64,000 bases of DNA from Vibrio sp. Of7-15 (GTDB lineage Bacteria > Pseudomonadota > Gammaproteobacteria > Enterobacterales > Vibrionaceae): contig NZ_JAKRGH010000011.1 in assembly GCF_022347565.1 (NCBI RefSeq), positions 91,149-155,148 on the forward strand, read 5' to 3'. The notes beneath the pieces are model-generated. The model did not search any database. It was given only the letters and a program-made list of their open reading frames with translations, and had not been told where the DNA came from. Positions 34,919 through 44,427 of this stretch are shown here, piece after piece; positions within the stretch are counted from its first letter, which is position 1, and the number at the start of each line of letters is the position of its first letter. Both the position numbers and the translations under genes were made by a program.

Positions 34919-35419
34919 TTAAAAATAAACTTGCTCAATACCGCGTGTTGCATCTGAATGTAATTCACTGCCCTCGATATTAAGTTTTAGAAAATAACTG
35001 GTGCGCTCTTCTATAATTTGAACTTTACGCCATGCTGATCCATTAATATCACGAAACGCTACTGAAAACCCAAGCGCTCGTGTTGCAGGATCTAAGGTGA
35101 TCAACTCAGTCAGTGATTGATCTGGCTGCAGCTCATACTCATATCGTTTGATGTATTCATCACCCAACGATGATTTGTCATTTTCAAAAAGAGCGAAGAA
35201 ATCAAGGCTGCGGTATAAAATAGGCGAACTCAATTCGTGAATTCTTAAGATAACTGGAGATGATTGACCTCCTTCACGAACATTCAATATTGCGTCTGTG
35301 GTGATCACTAATTCAATTTCAGAGCTATCTGGAAACAAACCAGCAGAATCTTTAAATTGATCCCAAACACTACAGCCTTGAATCATGAATAATGTTGCTA
35401 TTAATAATATGCTACGCAT
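34919..35419 (-). CDS. tssJ: T6SS outer-membrane lipoprotein TssJ
   Basis: A 166-residue lipoprotein. The signal peptide MRSILLIATLFMIQGC ends with a lipobox cysteine (C16). The small beta-sandwich follows, with LNVREGGQSSPVILRIHELSS and the L1-2 loop region FFALFENDKSSLG that contacts TssM in the family. The start overlaps the end of tagH by 8 bases. It tethers the membrane complex to the outer membrane. Confidence 0.92.
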   Translation of the reverse strand: MRSILLIATLFMIQGCSVWDQFKDSAGLFPDSSEIELVITTDAILNVREGGQSSPVILRIHELSSPILYRSLDFFALFENDKSSLGDEYIKRYEYELQPDQSLTELITLDPATRALGFSVAFRDINGSAWRKVQIIEERTSYFLKLNIEGSELHSDATRGIEQVYF

Positions 35420-36941
35420 TTCCTACCTTCGATATTTTTTTATACTCTTCTTTCAAACGACGATCAAAATAGTCCTGATTTTTATCCGAAAAACCTTTTG
35501 AATTACTTTGAAAGTGTTGAGTATAAGATTGCCATAGCTTTTTCTTAGAAAGAAAGCGAGAGGTATTTTTAGAGTTTTCTTCAAATAAAATAGGATCGCA
35601 CAGCTTACTTTGTTCATAGATAAGCTGAGCAGACGCTTCTTTTAAAGCGACTTCATGAAGTTCAACTTCTTCGATAACTTGTTCAACTAACTCTAACGGC
35701 ATTAAAGCGTCTTGAGCATACAAATCGTTCATCACTTGAATAAGATCTTCAGGTAGCTGCTCTTTATCAAATTCTGTCTTTGATAAACGGCTCGCATTAT
35801 GCAAGTCGTGGCTAAACTTCGCTAAACACAGTTTTAAACAACCTGCCATTTGCTCAAAAAACTCTTTCGTCATGAGTTTTTCATTGCCAACATCGCCACC
35901 TAGAGATTTAACGAACCCATGAACTAACTCACTGTACTGGCCTTGAGATAGAGTATCTGTTGAGTCCGTCTTATCGAACGCGTTACGTAAAGGCGTTTGT
36001 TGTTGCGTAAAAGGAGGAATAACTTCAGTCCCCCTAACACCACTAGGCTGATATGTTTCCGCTGGTGCTGGTTCTGCAACAGGCTCCGGCACTTCTTCCC
36101 AATTTGAAGGAATAAGCTGTTGAGTCGCATCCGGTTCACGATTGAGATCGTGCTTTATAACTGGCTCAGAATTGGGAATAACAGTATCAGCAGGCTTATC
36201 ATCTAGAGATGGGGCAATCTCTTCAGTTTTTGATGGACCAGTACTCAACTCAAAATTAGGTACTGTGATGTCCTCTGGTTGTGAGGAGGTTTGCCAATCT
36301 TCTGGGATTAAATTGGGGATATCCATTTCAGAATAGATACTGTCGGTATCGTCTTGAATCTGCCTTTCATTTTGAATAACAATCGGCTCTTCAACTTTTT
36401 CGGGCTCTAAAAACGACACCTCTTCACGAGCTGAAAACCGCAGGTGTGCGATAGGATCCTCGGTATCAATGTCATCACCTTCTGTTTCAATGAACAGATC
36501 TTCAATACGCCCTGTCTCTTTAGGCGACTCTGGAGGCAGGTAATTATCTAAAGATGCTAGGGGATCTTGACTGTTCCCTTCAGGTGCAATGTCAGCGGCG
36601 ATATTCGTGGCTGTTAATTTACTTTCGATTACCGCTGTTATTTCATAACGTCCCATCAAGATAACATCGCCATCATGAAGAGCAACAGGCTGGTTTTTCA
36701 GAATTTTGGTGCCATTAACGAACGTGCCATTGGTACTTACGTCGCTAATATAGAACATGCCGCCATAGGTAGTGATTAACGCATGAGTTCCTGAGATGTA
36801 TTTATTATGATCGGCTAAATGAAAAGGGCAGCCAGAACTGCGTCCAATCGCACCGCCTGCCTCAGGCATATCAATATGCTTTTGGCCCGTATACTCTTCT
36901 GGACAATCAACAATATTAAATTTCAGTAGTTTTGAGCTCAT
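35412..36941 (-). CDS. tagH: T6SS-associated FHA-domain protein TagH
   Basis: A 509-residue cytoplasmic protein. The N-terminal FHA domain (about 25-100) carries IGRSSGCPFHLADHNKYISGTHALI and STNGTFVNG, the phosphothreonine-binding pattern. A long acidic, proline-rich middle (about 110-320) is probably disordered. The C-terminal helical TagH domain (about 330-500) contains GDVGNEKLMTKEFFEQMAGCLKLCL. In characterised systems, the kinase PpkA phosphorylates an FHA protein to activate the T6SS; a PpkA-like kinase is present in this cluster. Context supports this role. Confidence 0.9.
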   Translation of the reverse strand: MSSKLLKFNIVDCPEEYTGQKHIDMPEAGGAIGRSSGCPFHLADHNKYISGTHALITTYGGMFYISDVSTNGTFVNGTKILKNQPVALHDGDVILMGRYEITAVIESKLTATNIAADIAPEGNSQDPLASLDNYLPPESPKETGRIEDLFIETEGDDIDTEDPIAHLRFSAREEVSFLEPEKVEEPIVIQNERQIQDDTDSIYSEMDIPNLIPEDWQTSSQPEDITVPNFELSTGPSKTEEIAPSLDDKPADTVIPNSEPVIKHDLNREPDATQQLIPSNWEEVPEPVAEPAPAETYQPSGVRGTEVIPPFTQQQTPLRNAFDKTDSTDTLSQGQYSELVHGFVKSLGGDVGNEKLMTKEFFEQMAGCLKLCLAKFSHDLHNASRLSKTEFDKEQLPEDLIQVMNDLYAQDALMPLELVEQVIEEVELHEVALKEASAQLIYEQSKLCDPILFEENSKNTSRFLSKKKLWQSYTQHFQSNSKGFSDKNQDYFDRRLKEEYKKISKVGNA

Positions 36942-36949
36942 GCTGACAC

Positions 36950-37552
36950 CTAAAATAACAATGCAAAAGAAAGTTCAATACCACCTAAACCATCGTTCAT
37001 TGGCTGGATATAAGAAACATTAGGGATTAGCTGTAAATGGGCATCAGGATTAGATCCAATTTTTATAACTGTACCAAGATTAAATACAGCACCAAATTCA
37101 AACTTAGATTCATCTTCTAATTGGTCGCCATATTTGAAACCGTCGGAATCAACAGGGAAGCGGTTACTGTACTGGCTATAACCAGCAGATAAACCAACAC
37201 CGATATATGGTGTCAGCCACTCCAATGTACCAAAAGCATATTGTGGCACAAGGCGAAATTCTAAGTTTGATACTTCTTGGTAAACACCATTTTTAGGGGC
37301 TTCAATGTCAGTTGCTAGATAATTCAAGCCAAACCACCAACGCCAACGGTTACTATTTTCATCAATTGGACGAGTGTGAACTAACCCAAAACGCAATACG
37401 TCACCAGATCCAGTTTCTCCGGCGTCAATGGTTGTCCCGTCGAAAGATAGCTGCTGAAACGATGCACCGTATCTTTCCCCTTTTGCTAACGCGGGACTTG
37501 AAGCTGATAACACAATTAACGCCAAAAACCCTTTAAATAGTGACAGCTTCAT
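36950..37552 (-). CDS. Outer-membrane beta-barrel-like protein
   Basis: A 200-residue exported protein. The signal peptide (MKLSLFKGFLALIVLSASSP) ends at ALA. Alternating hydrophobic strands and glycines, a WLTPYIGVGLSAGYSQY strand pair and a C-terminal ELSFALLF ending in phenylalanine suggest an eight-stranded OmpA/OmpX-like barrel. It is the first gene of the minus-strand T6SS unit, 8 bases before tagH, so it is probably an accessory to the system. The start at 37552 is chosen for its AAGGA ribosome-binding site; upstream starts would spoil the signal peptide. The function is unknown. Confidence 0.7.
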   Translation of the reverse strand: MKLSLFKGFLALIVLSASSPALAKGERYGASFQQLSFDGTTIDAGETGSGDVLRFGLVHTRPIDENSNRWRWWFGLNYLATDIEAPKNGVYQEVSNLEFRLVPQYAFGTLEWLTPYIGVGLSAGYSQYSNRFPVDSDGFKYGDQLEDESKFEFGAVFNLGTVIKIGSNPDAHLQLIPNVSYIQPMNDGLGGIELSFALLF

Positions 37553-38106
37553 ATACATTATCCTTAAGTTGGTGCTGATACATCTGAACTGGATTAATGC
37601 GCGAAGATAGACACTCAATAGACATTTTTCAATATCAAGATGGTTCAAACATTAAAAACAATCGAAACAGCAATGACTTTAGTCATAACGACTAGGAAAT
37701 AAGTGTATATGAAAGATAATTTATCAGCCGAATACCTTAAAGATGGAAATAAGATCTCATTATATATTTACATATAACCGCCAACCATGATGATTTTTTT
37801 GTGATCTTGCTTCCATTCAATTAGAATTAGTAAAAAAGATAGTCTATTGATATATTTTTAATTATATTCATCAATTATAGTACGGGAAAAGTGGTAAAAC
37901 AGGTTGTTGTACTGTCAAGTTCATAACTATAAAATATAAAAAACAATACAAGATTGTGAATTATATAAAACCAATATTCACGATGAACTTCTTGTTTGTT
38001 GTCGCATACTTATTTGCCAGCTGTTGTTTTTTTAAGCGACTTTACCGTATAAATTCATAGTTACTTATTACTCTAATAGCGATTTATTTTATCTAATGGA
38101 TGACAG
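37553..38106. other. Divergent T6SS promoter region
   Basis: About 550 very AT-rich bases between the minus-strand barrel-tagH-tssJKL unit and the plus-strand vasL-tssM unit. It must hold promoters for both. A TATAAT-like hexamer is present, but I found no correctly spaced sigma-54 site. A near match (38004-38019) has one base too many between its GG and GC elements. Confidence 0.5.
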
Positions 38107-39435
38107 ATGATCTTTACAGAATTAGCAAAACGACCAATTAATGGTGTTAATCCTGCGGGCTCCAACCCAAATGACACGGACGACTTTTTAAACTTAAAGC
38201 GTCAAATAAATAAAATGAATGCCGTTACGGCCTCTTTTTCTTGGCGAAAAATATACAGCTTGTCCGAAAAGATTCTAGCAAAATCCAGTAAAGATTTTCG
38301 GTGCGCAAGTTACTATACTGCTGCAGCAACACATATTAACGGGCTTAAAGGCCTAGTTGATGGCCTGCAAGTACTTCATGATCTGTCCGTTATATACTGG
38401 CATTCTGCCACACCTGAGCACCACAAAGAAAAAGCGAGAATCGATGCCTTTGCTTGGATGATTGAGCATACTGAAAAGAATCAAAAAAAGATAAAAATAA
38501 AAGAAAATGATTTACTTCTGATTGAATCAGGCCATCGCCTAACCCTTAAAATAGATGAAGAACTCAAGCTTCATTATGGCATTAGCGCCCCATCTCTTGG
38601 CCCCCTACGTCGCATTTTTTCAACTTGGATAGAAGAAATAGAAGACCTAAAAGAAGCGAAGCGTAAAAAGAGCGCCCCTATTCAACAACCTCAACAGCAG
38701 CAAGAACCGATCAAATTAGATTTGAGCCTTACTAACGAAAAAGTTGAGCCACCTATCAGCAAAAAAATTGAAAAACCTGCACCACCTAAAAAAGAAGCGC
38801 CTGTTGAATCAACAAAACCTACAACATATATTTTTGGTATTGTTTTGTTATTAATATTAACATTTTTTGCAGTCCAAAAAACTCGTGAATATTATTATAT
38901 CCATGAAATTGAACAATCTAACGCTCATGATCTGATTAAGACGTTAAATAAAGTTCAAAAATTTGATGATGAACTGAAACTACAATTAAAAGATGCTTCT
39001 CTGCGTAAAACAGAGAGCATGGTTAATGATTGGACAATAAACCCAGAACTTATCAGTCAATCAAATGAGCTTCGTGTCATTGTAAATAAACTCATCGAAA
39101 TATACCCAGATTCTTCCATCGCACAAAATATACATAAAGATTTCGAGCGCTCTGAAGCGACGCTTACGACTGAATTCAATACATTATTTTCTCAATTTAA
39201 AAAGTCTCGCACCGTTATCGCGAACGCTTATAAAGAAACCGAGACCAAAAATTTAGCTCATGCTTATAAATTGAGTAATACACTGTTCCCTCTTTTAGCT
39301 CGCTTTGAATCAATAACAAAAGATTATGATTCAGAACAAAAGATAAAAGCTCAACGATTACTGAATATTTATCAGTATCAATTAAACAACATAACTGAAG
39401 GTTCAGATCAGAGACCTTTAAAGGATGAATCGTGA
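38107..39435 (+). CDS. vasL: T6SS VasL-like protein (ImpA N-terminal domain, membrane-anchored)
   Basis: A 442-residue protein. The N-terminal ImpA/TssA-type domain (about 1-140) includes NPAGSNPNDTDDFLNLKRQINKM and GLKGLVDGLQVLHDLSVIYWHS. A charged, proline-rich linker leads to a transmembrane helix (about 238-256, IFGIVLLLILTFFAVQ) and a helical, probably periplasmic C-terminal region. This is the VasL arrangement seen beside tssM in Vibrio clusters. Its exact role is not settled; a TssA-related assembly function is likely. It is upstream of tssM on the same strand. The symbol is by family resemblance. Confidence 0.82.
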   Translation: MIFTELAKRPINGVNPAGSNPNDTDDFLNLKRQINKMNAVTASFSWRKIYSLSEKILAKSSKDFRCASYYTAAATHINGLKGLVDGLQVLHDLSVIYWHSATPEHHKEKARIDAFAWMIEHTEKNQKKIKIKENDLLLIESGHRLTLKIDEELKLHYGISAPSLGPLRRIFSTWIEEIEDLKEAKRKKSAPIQQPQQQQEPIKLDLSLTNEKVEPPISKKIEKPAPPKKEAPVESTKPTTYIFGIVLLLILTFFAVQKTREYYYIHEIEQSNAHDLIKTLNKVQKFDDELKLQLKDASLRKTESMVNDWTINPELISQSNELRVIVNKLIEIYPDSSIAQNIHKDFERSEATLTTEFNTLFSQFKKSRTVIANAYKETETKNLAHAYKLSNTLFPLLARFESITKDYDSEQKIKAQRLLNIYQYQLNNITEGSDQRPLKDES

Positions 39436-39528
39436 ACGATTAAAAGTCATTCATCTGGAACTCTGACTTAGCATCGCACACGATGCCAAACGCATTTTAA
39501 TTTGCAACAATGATAATAAAAGCCTGAT

Positions 39529-42500
39529 ATGAATATTTTGAAGTTTTATAAAAACCCTATTGCTCTTTCTGTAGTACTGACATTAGTGATTGCTATAAGT
39601 TTTAGTGTTACAGCGATATATGTATTTAATGTTGATATCTTTTCTCCTCTTTTTTGGGGACCAAACCTTGCGCTAGTGGGTTTTCTCATTTTATTCAATT
39701 CAGTTCTTATTTATCGTCGCAAACAAGTAACAAAAGAACATATCGTTGATACCGAAGAAGAAAGCCTGACGGCCTCGTTATCCGCTTTGATCGCGAAAAC
39801 AAAGAAGAAGCCTATCTATCTATTGTTAGGAACAAAGGGGGCGGGTAAAAATGCTTTACTCAACTATTCAGGTGCCATTAAACCCATCGATCGCAAAAGA
39901 ACAGTTCAAACCGACTTTTTCCTCTGGATGGAATCGGATGATGCTATCTACGTAAAACCAAATAACCGCTTAATTTATCAAGAACAATCAAATACCGATG
40001 AAGTCCTATGGAAAGCGTTTATCCAACAATTCATCACCAGTAACCCAAGAAAGCCACTTGCTGGCTGCTTGCTGTGCTGTGACTTAGAATATTTGATCAC
40101 TCATGAAGATGAGCAAGTCGAGTACACACTAAACCTTTTAAATAGTCGATTGATTCACATTGTAGAGTCCATCAGCTGCTCTCTGCCACTGTATTTATTT
40201 ATGACAAAAATAGATAAATTACATGGCTTTAAAGAGTACATGTCAGTAAGCCCAATAAAATCTCAAATCGAGCATTTAACGATTCCGCTTCGTGATGCCA
40301 AAGGGGCAATCAATGACTTCTTTAACGATAGCTTTGAAAATATTGTTACTAGCTTAGAAAAACACGTTCTTGAGTGTACGTCTAAGCTCATGGATACCGA
40401 CGAAAAACAAGCCGTTATTTCTTTTCCAAAACAATTTGAACTGTGTAAACCAGAAGTACTTAAAACGCTAAACTTCATTAACAATATCAATAATGGCATG
40501 TATTTCATTGACTTAAGGTCTATCTTCTTTACGTCAAGTCTTCAAGGTGGCCGAAAGTACAATTTATTAGCCAAAAGTTGCAGTAACTACTTTAATTTGC
40601 CTATTATCGCTTCCGAGTACACTCAGCTTAGTGAAACCCCCTACTTCACTCGATTTGTCATCGATGCCCATGTTTTACCGGAAAGTGAATTTGCTGGTGA
40701 AAATAAACGACACCTTCAAAAACTAATTCGTAACAGCCGCATCGTCTTTGTTTCATGTACCGTTGCCACAGTGTCTATTGGTTACCTGTTATTCCAAACT
40801 CTTAATAACAATCTTTTTGTCATCAATGATCTCATCGAGACTAATGGCATTGAGCAAAATATTGATAAAGTTAACTTTAATAATGAGTTTAACACCACCG
40901 TAGCCACTATTGCTCCATATTATCAGGCTTGGATCAATGCCAACGACAAGCTTGAAAACGAACTACTTACGATGAAAGTCAGCAAGGTGGAAGAAGTCAC
41001 AAAAATGGCTCACCAACTGTTAATGACAAAGATTGAGCAAATACTTATTCCTTTAATCGAAAAAAGTTTAAGTAAAAAGCTGGTCGATAACCCTGCTAAC
41101 TACGTAAGCACGTTAGATACCCTAAAAGCGTACCTAATGCTGTCCGAAGTGGACAAAAGGGACACAACTTACCTTATCAACCAAATAGAGCTGACATTAC
41201 GTAAATCAGCTCGAGATCAAGATAATGTTGATAAAACACTAAAATTCTTAAATGCCTACATGCAGCAAGATTTCATGCCTGTAGCCATTAACATGGATCT
41301 TGTGCGCTCAACACGACGCCATTTACTTTCTAAATCAAAAATCGACATGGTTTATGGTCAGATCTTGGCTCAAGCCCAAGAAAATGATCTGGGTGAATTA
41401 AACCTACAACGCGCTGTTGGCTTTGAATTTAATGATGTCTTTAGTGATCGTGTGGATAATAAAATTCTAACTATCAATAAAGTATTTACATCGACAGGCT
41501 ATAGTACTTTCTATCGTCCACGCTCTGAGCTACTTTCAAAGCAAGTGATTACTGATAACTGGGCTCTTGGTCTTTCAAATAACCTTGTTCCTTCTGATAA
41601 AGAACTACAAAGCTTCACTGCGGATGTTCGTAAAAAATACACCGATGACTATATCAGTTACTGGCGTAATGCCCTCAGTGAAATCAAATTGCGTGAGTTT
41701 AATAATATTGTCGATTTAACAAATACCATCGACCTGATGTCTGGCCCTTCCTCGCCACTGACCACAGTATTAAAAGAACTCTTTACCAATACCAAGTTTT
41801 CTCCAAATGAAGATCAGCTTGCGCTGTTAGCGGAAAAAAACACCCTACTTGAAGCCGCAATTGAAACTGCAAAAGAGAAAACAGAAGAGATTGTACAGCC
41901 CGATTACATTTTAATGTCTCGAGTAGAAAAAGCCTTTGAGATCGTCAACCAACTAAGCATAAGTGAAACTAAAAATTCACCAACGCCATGGGACCAAATC
42001 ATCGAGTCTCTGAGCAAAGTTAGAACTTATATGAAGGATATTACTGATGCACCTAATATCCAAATTGCAGCCTTAAACGCCGCAAAAACTCGAATGCGTG
42101 GCACTCAAGCGGATCCATTAATTCGATTAAAACAAATTGCCCAAAAATCGCCTGAGCCAATCAGAAGCTGGTTATTAGATGTGGTAAATCAAACTTGGAG
42201 ATTACTACTGGTTGAAGCTCAAAAAGGCATTCAAGACAATTGGTACAGTGAAATTTACAGTGAATTTCGTAATGTTGGCTTAAATCGTTACCCATTTAAT
42301 AAGAAAAGCCCTGAAGATATTTCTTTAATTGAATTTGAAAAATTCTTTGCACAAGGCGGAACATTAGATGCGTTTATTAAGAATAACTTAGCGCCTTTCT
42401 ATGATACAAATTTATGGCAAGCGAAGCGTGTGGATGGAGAGTACCTACCACTCTCACAAGAACTTATAGTACAATTGAAAAACTTCAATACAATTAAAAG

Positions 42501-42927
42501 CACGTTGATCGACCATACAACAAACACATTTAACGTACCATTTAGTATTAAAGTAGTTGACCTCGACTCAAGTGCTATTCGCGCAAATATTGATATCGCA
42601 GATCAATCAATTAGTTACTATCACGGACCAAGTAAGATTAAAGAACTTACATGGCCACCATCAAATGGTAATTTTGATGTGAACTTAACAATCCAAGATA
42701 TTAGCAAGGAGGGTAAACAACATACTCTAGCAAAAGAAGGACAATGGGCCTTATACCGTTTATTTGATGAATCAAATCTTACAACTGCGCCAGATGGTGG
42801 CTTCATCACTGAAATCAAAGTTTCAGGGCGTGATTTGACAATCAAGGTTAAGCCTTCAGCACCAAAAAACCCATTTACTTTAGTTGAGCTATTTAATTTC
42901 ACAATACCTGAAAAAATAAATATCTAA
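39529..42927 (+). CDS. tssM: T6SS inner-membrane protein TssM (IcmF)
   Basis: A 1132-residue membrane-complex core subunit. Two N-terminal helices (about 10-35 and 43-62) precede a cytoplasmic NTPase-like domain. A third helix near 398-418 leads to the large periplasmic region that binds TssJ, ending with the IcmF C-terminal beta domain (WPPSNGNFDVNLTIQD, GQWALYRLFDESN). The Walker A region reads GTKGAGKNAL (101-110), with asparagine where serine or threonine is normal, so nucleotide hydrolysis may be impaired. Some TssM proteins work without a functional Walker motif. It is 93 bases downstream of vasL. Confidence 0.94.
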   Translation: MNILKFYKNPIALSVVLTLVIAISFSVTAIYVFNVDIFSPLFWGPNLALVGFLILFNSVLIYRRKQVTKEHIVDTEEESLTASLSALIAKTKKKPIYLLLGTKGAGKNALLNYSGAIKPIDRKRTVQTDFFLWMESDDAIYVKPNNRLIYQEQSNTDEVLWKAFIQQFITSNPRKPLAGCLLCCDLEYLITHEDEQVEYTLNLLNSRLIHIVESISCSLPLYLFMTKIDKLHGFKEYMSVSPIKSQIEHLTIPLRDAKGAINDFFNDSFENIVTSLEKHVLECTSKLMDTDEKQAVISFPKQFELCKPEVLKTLNFINNINNGMYFIDLRSIFFTSSLQGGRKYNLLAKSCSNYFNLPIIASEYTQLSETPYFTRFVIDAHVLPESEFAGENKRHLQKLIRNSRIVFVSCTVATVSIGYLLFQTLNNNLFVINDLIETNGIEQNIDKVNFNNEFNTTVATIAPYYQAWINANDKLENELLTMKVSKVEEVTKMAHQLLMTKIEQILIPLIEKSLSKKLVDNPANYVSTLDTLKAYLMLSEVDKRDTTYLINQIELTLRKSARDQDNVDKTLKFLNAYMQQDFMPVAINMDLVRSTRRHLLSKSKIDMVYGQILAQAQENDLGELNLQRAVGFEFNDVFSDRVDNKILTINKVFTSTGYSTFYRPRSELLSKQVITDNWALGLSNNLVPSDKELQSFTADVRKKYTDDYISYWRNALSEIKLREFNNIVDLTNTIDLMSGPSSPLTTVLKELFTNTKFSPNEDQLALLAEKNTLLEAAIETAKEKTEEIVQPDYILMSRVEKAFEIVNQLSISETKNSPTPWDQIIESLSKVRTYMKDITDAPNIQIAALNAAKTRMRGTQADPLIRLKQIAQKSPEPIRSWLLDVVNQTWRLLLVEAQKGIQDNWYSEIYSEFRNVGLNRYPFNKKSPEDISLIEFEKFFAQGGTLDAFIKNNLAPFYDTNLWQAKRVDGEYLPLSQELIVQLKNFNTIKSTLIDHTTNTFNVPFSIKVVDLDSSAIRANIDIADQSISYYHGPSKIKELTWPPSNGNFDVNLTIQDISKEGKQHTLAKEGQWALYRLFDESNLTTAPDGGFITEIKVSGRDLTIKVKPSAPKNPFTLVELFNFTIPEKINI

Positions 42928-42974
42928 AAAATAGCCGCAATAATTAAAAATAATAAACAAAGACAGAGGCAGTT

Positions 42975-43424
42975 ATGATCGGCAATAACATTGAATCGTT
43001 AGACAAATTAGATCGAAAAATCGTATCTTCATTGCTCTCTAACGGACGCGAATCTATCGCCAATTTATCACGTCATATCGGTTTATCGCGCACAGCAATC
43101 GCTGAACGCATTAACAGGCTAGAAAGAACAGGGATAATTAAAGGTTATACCGCACAAATACGATTAGATAATGATGAGCCGCAAACAGCTTGTTTTCTAC
43201 TGATCATGTGCGGTAAAGGGCAGAAAACGAATGTCTGTGAGTACCTTAAAGGTATTCCGGAAATTAAACTAAGCAGTATTGTTGGAGGAAGTTTCGATAT
43301 TATTGCTTTAATGGAAGCATCGTCATTACATAAAATCCATATGCTATGCGATGAAATTGAAAATATACCAGGTATTGATCAGCTGAAAACAACGGTTGTG
43401 TTGCATCAGCCGATCAATCGCTAG
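42975..43424 (+). CDS. Lrp/AsnC-family transcriptional regulator in the T6SS cluster
   Basis: A 149-residue DNA-binding regulator. The N-terminal helix-turn-helix is LDKLDRKIVSSLLSNGRESIANLSRHIGLSRTAIAERINRLERTGIIKGY. The C-terminal RAM-like sensor domain contains LLIMCGKGQKTNVCEYLKGIPEIKLSSIVGGSFDIIALME, the usual ligand-binding fold. It follows tssM by 47 bases on the same strand with its own AGAGG-type ribosome-binding site, and ends 4 bases from the convergent tssG stop. Position suggests it regulates the T6SS or a neighbouring gene in response to an amino acid. The ligand is unknown. Confidence 0.88.
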   Translation: MIGNNIESLDKLDRKIVSSLLSNGRESIANLSRHIGLSRTAIAERINRLERTGIIKGYTAQIRLDNDEPQTACFLLIMCGKGQKTNVCEYLKGIPEIKLSSIVGGSFDIIALMEASSLHKIHMLCDEIENIPGIDQLKTTVVLHQPINR

Positions 43425-43428
43425 TCTG

Positions 43429-44427
43429 TTATGTTTCTCCTATGATGATAATTTCTTCATTATGGCCTTGATGATTTCCTAACCACAGTGTTTGCCCGAG
43501 TATATTGCCCTCCCCTCTGCCAAGATTGTTGGTGGGTAATGACTCGGCTGTTACTTCTAATTTGAGATCCCACGCCATGGGATCTCTTAGAATAAAGCGC
43601 ATTAATTCCTTCAATACATTGTAACCAGGTGCCCCTGGTAAAAAATCCACGTATTGCTTAAAGTTCAACTGTTTAAAGCATAAGTTAAATTTACCGGTCA
43701 CATCGAGAATGGTACTGCCCACATGGTAGTCTTCTCCGAGAGTACAATTAGCCCTTCCTAGGTTATTTCGTTGAACTGGCGCAATCGTCACTCTTCTTAA
43801 CACCCACTCTTCAATGCTGACATCATCTAAACCAAAACAATGGGCAACAATACCTGAAACTAACTTAGGTGAACGGGTACGCGTCGATAACTGACCAACA
43901 TAAGACAAGAGCTTAGCGCGATCTAAATGGTTAGATTCACTCTCTTGAATGTCTGATGATAAGCCAACAAAATTAAATAACTGAGAGGAAAGAGGATCTT
44001 TCGCCCCACTTTCATACAAAATATGATATCTGTACTTCTTCCAAATCTGATATAAAAACGACAAATGGCGATTATGAAAGAAATCAAAAAAATGACGAAC
44101 CGGGTTATCCGAATCCTCACGACCAGCCAACTTTTCACTATACGAGCTTGGTAACGGTGAGTTAGTACCATGTAACCCTGAAAAGTTCACTTCAATTCGA
44201 GTGTATTCTGTATTGTCACGTACCGACTGAGTCACACCTCTAATATCGCTTCGAGGGAAACCCAGCTCAGGTGAGATAGCAAACTCGATTTGCTCATCTC
44301 TTGGGTACATGCCGGCTCCAATACGCTCAAAGCTGTTCTCTGGTTGCTGACGATATTTTTTTTCTAAAAGATAGACAGCTTGAAAGAACGAGAAGTCATG
44401 ATTGTCTTTATAAATATCACTAATCAT
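43429..44427 (-). CDS. tssG: T6SS baseplate protein TssG
   Basis: A 332-residue wedge subunit of the T6SS baseplate. FFQAVYLLEKKYR, the NFSGLHGTNSPLPSSYSEKL block and the C-terminal GEGNILGQTLWLGNH are family motifs. The start at 44427 is chosen because it overlaps the tssF stop by four bases (ATGA); a TTG 33 bases upstream is the longer alternative. It is the last gene of the minus-strand ppkA-tssABCEFG unit. Confidence 0.92.
   Translation of the reverse strand: MISDIYKDNHDFSFFQAVYLLEKKYRQQPENSFERIGAGMYPRDEQIEFAISPELGFPRSDIRGVTQSVRDNTEYTRIEVNFSGLHGTNSPLPSSYSEKLAGREDSDNPVRHFFDFFHNRHLSFLYQIWKKYRYHILYESGAKDPLSSQLFNFVGLSSDIQESESNHLDRAKLLSYVGQLSTRTRSPKLVSGIVAHCFGLDDVSIEEWVLRRVTIAPVQRNNLGRANCTLGEDYHVGSTILDVTGKFNLCFKQLNFKQYVDFLPGAPGYNVLKELMRFILRDPMAWDLKLEVTAESLPTNNLGRGEGNILGQTLWLGNHQGHNEEIIIIGET

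Noticed and set aside
37553..37648. Longer start for the beta-barrel protein
   Set aside because: The extra 32 residues would precede and spoil an otherwise standard signal peptide, and the ATG at 37552 has the ribosome-binding site.
38004..38019. Sigma-54-like site on the minus strand (TGGCAAATAAGTATGC) ahead of the tagH-tssJKL unit
   Set aside because: There are 11 bases instead of 10 between GG and GC, and the site is about 450 bases from the first start codon.
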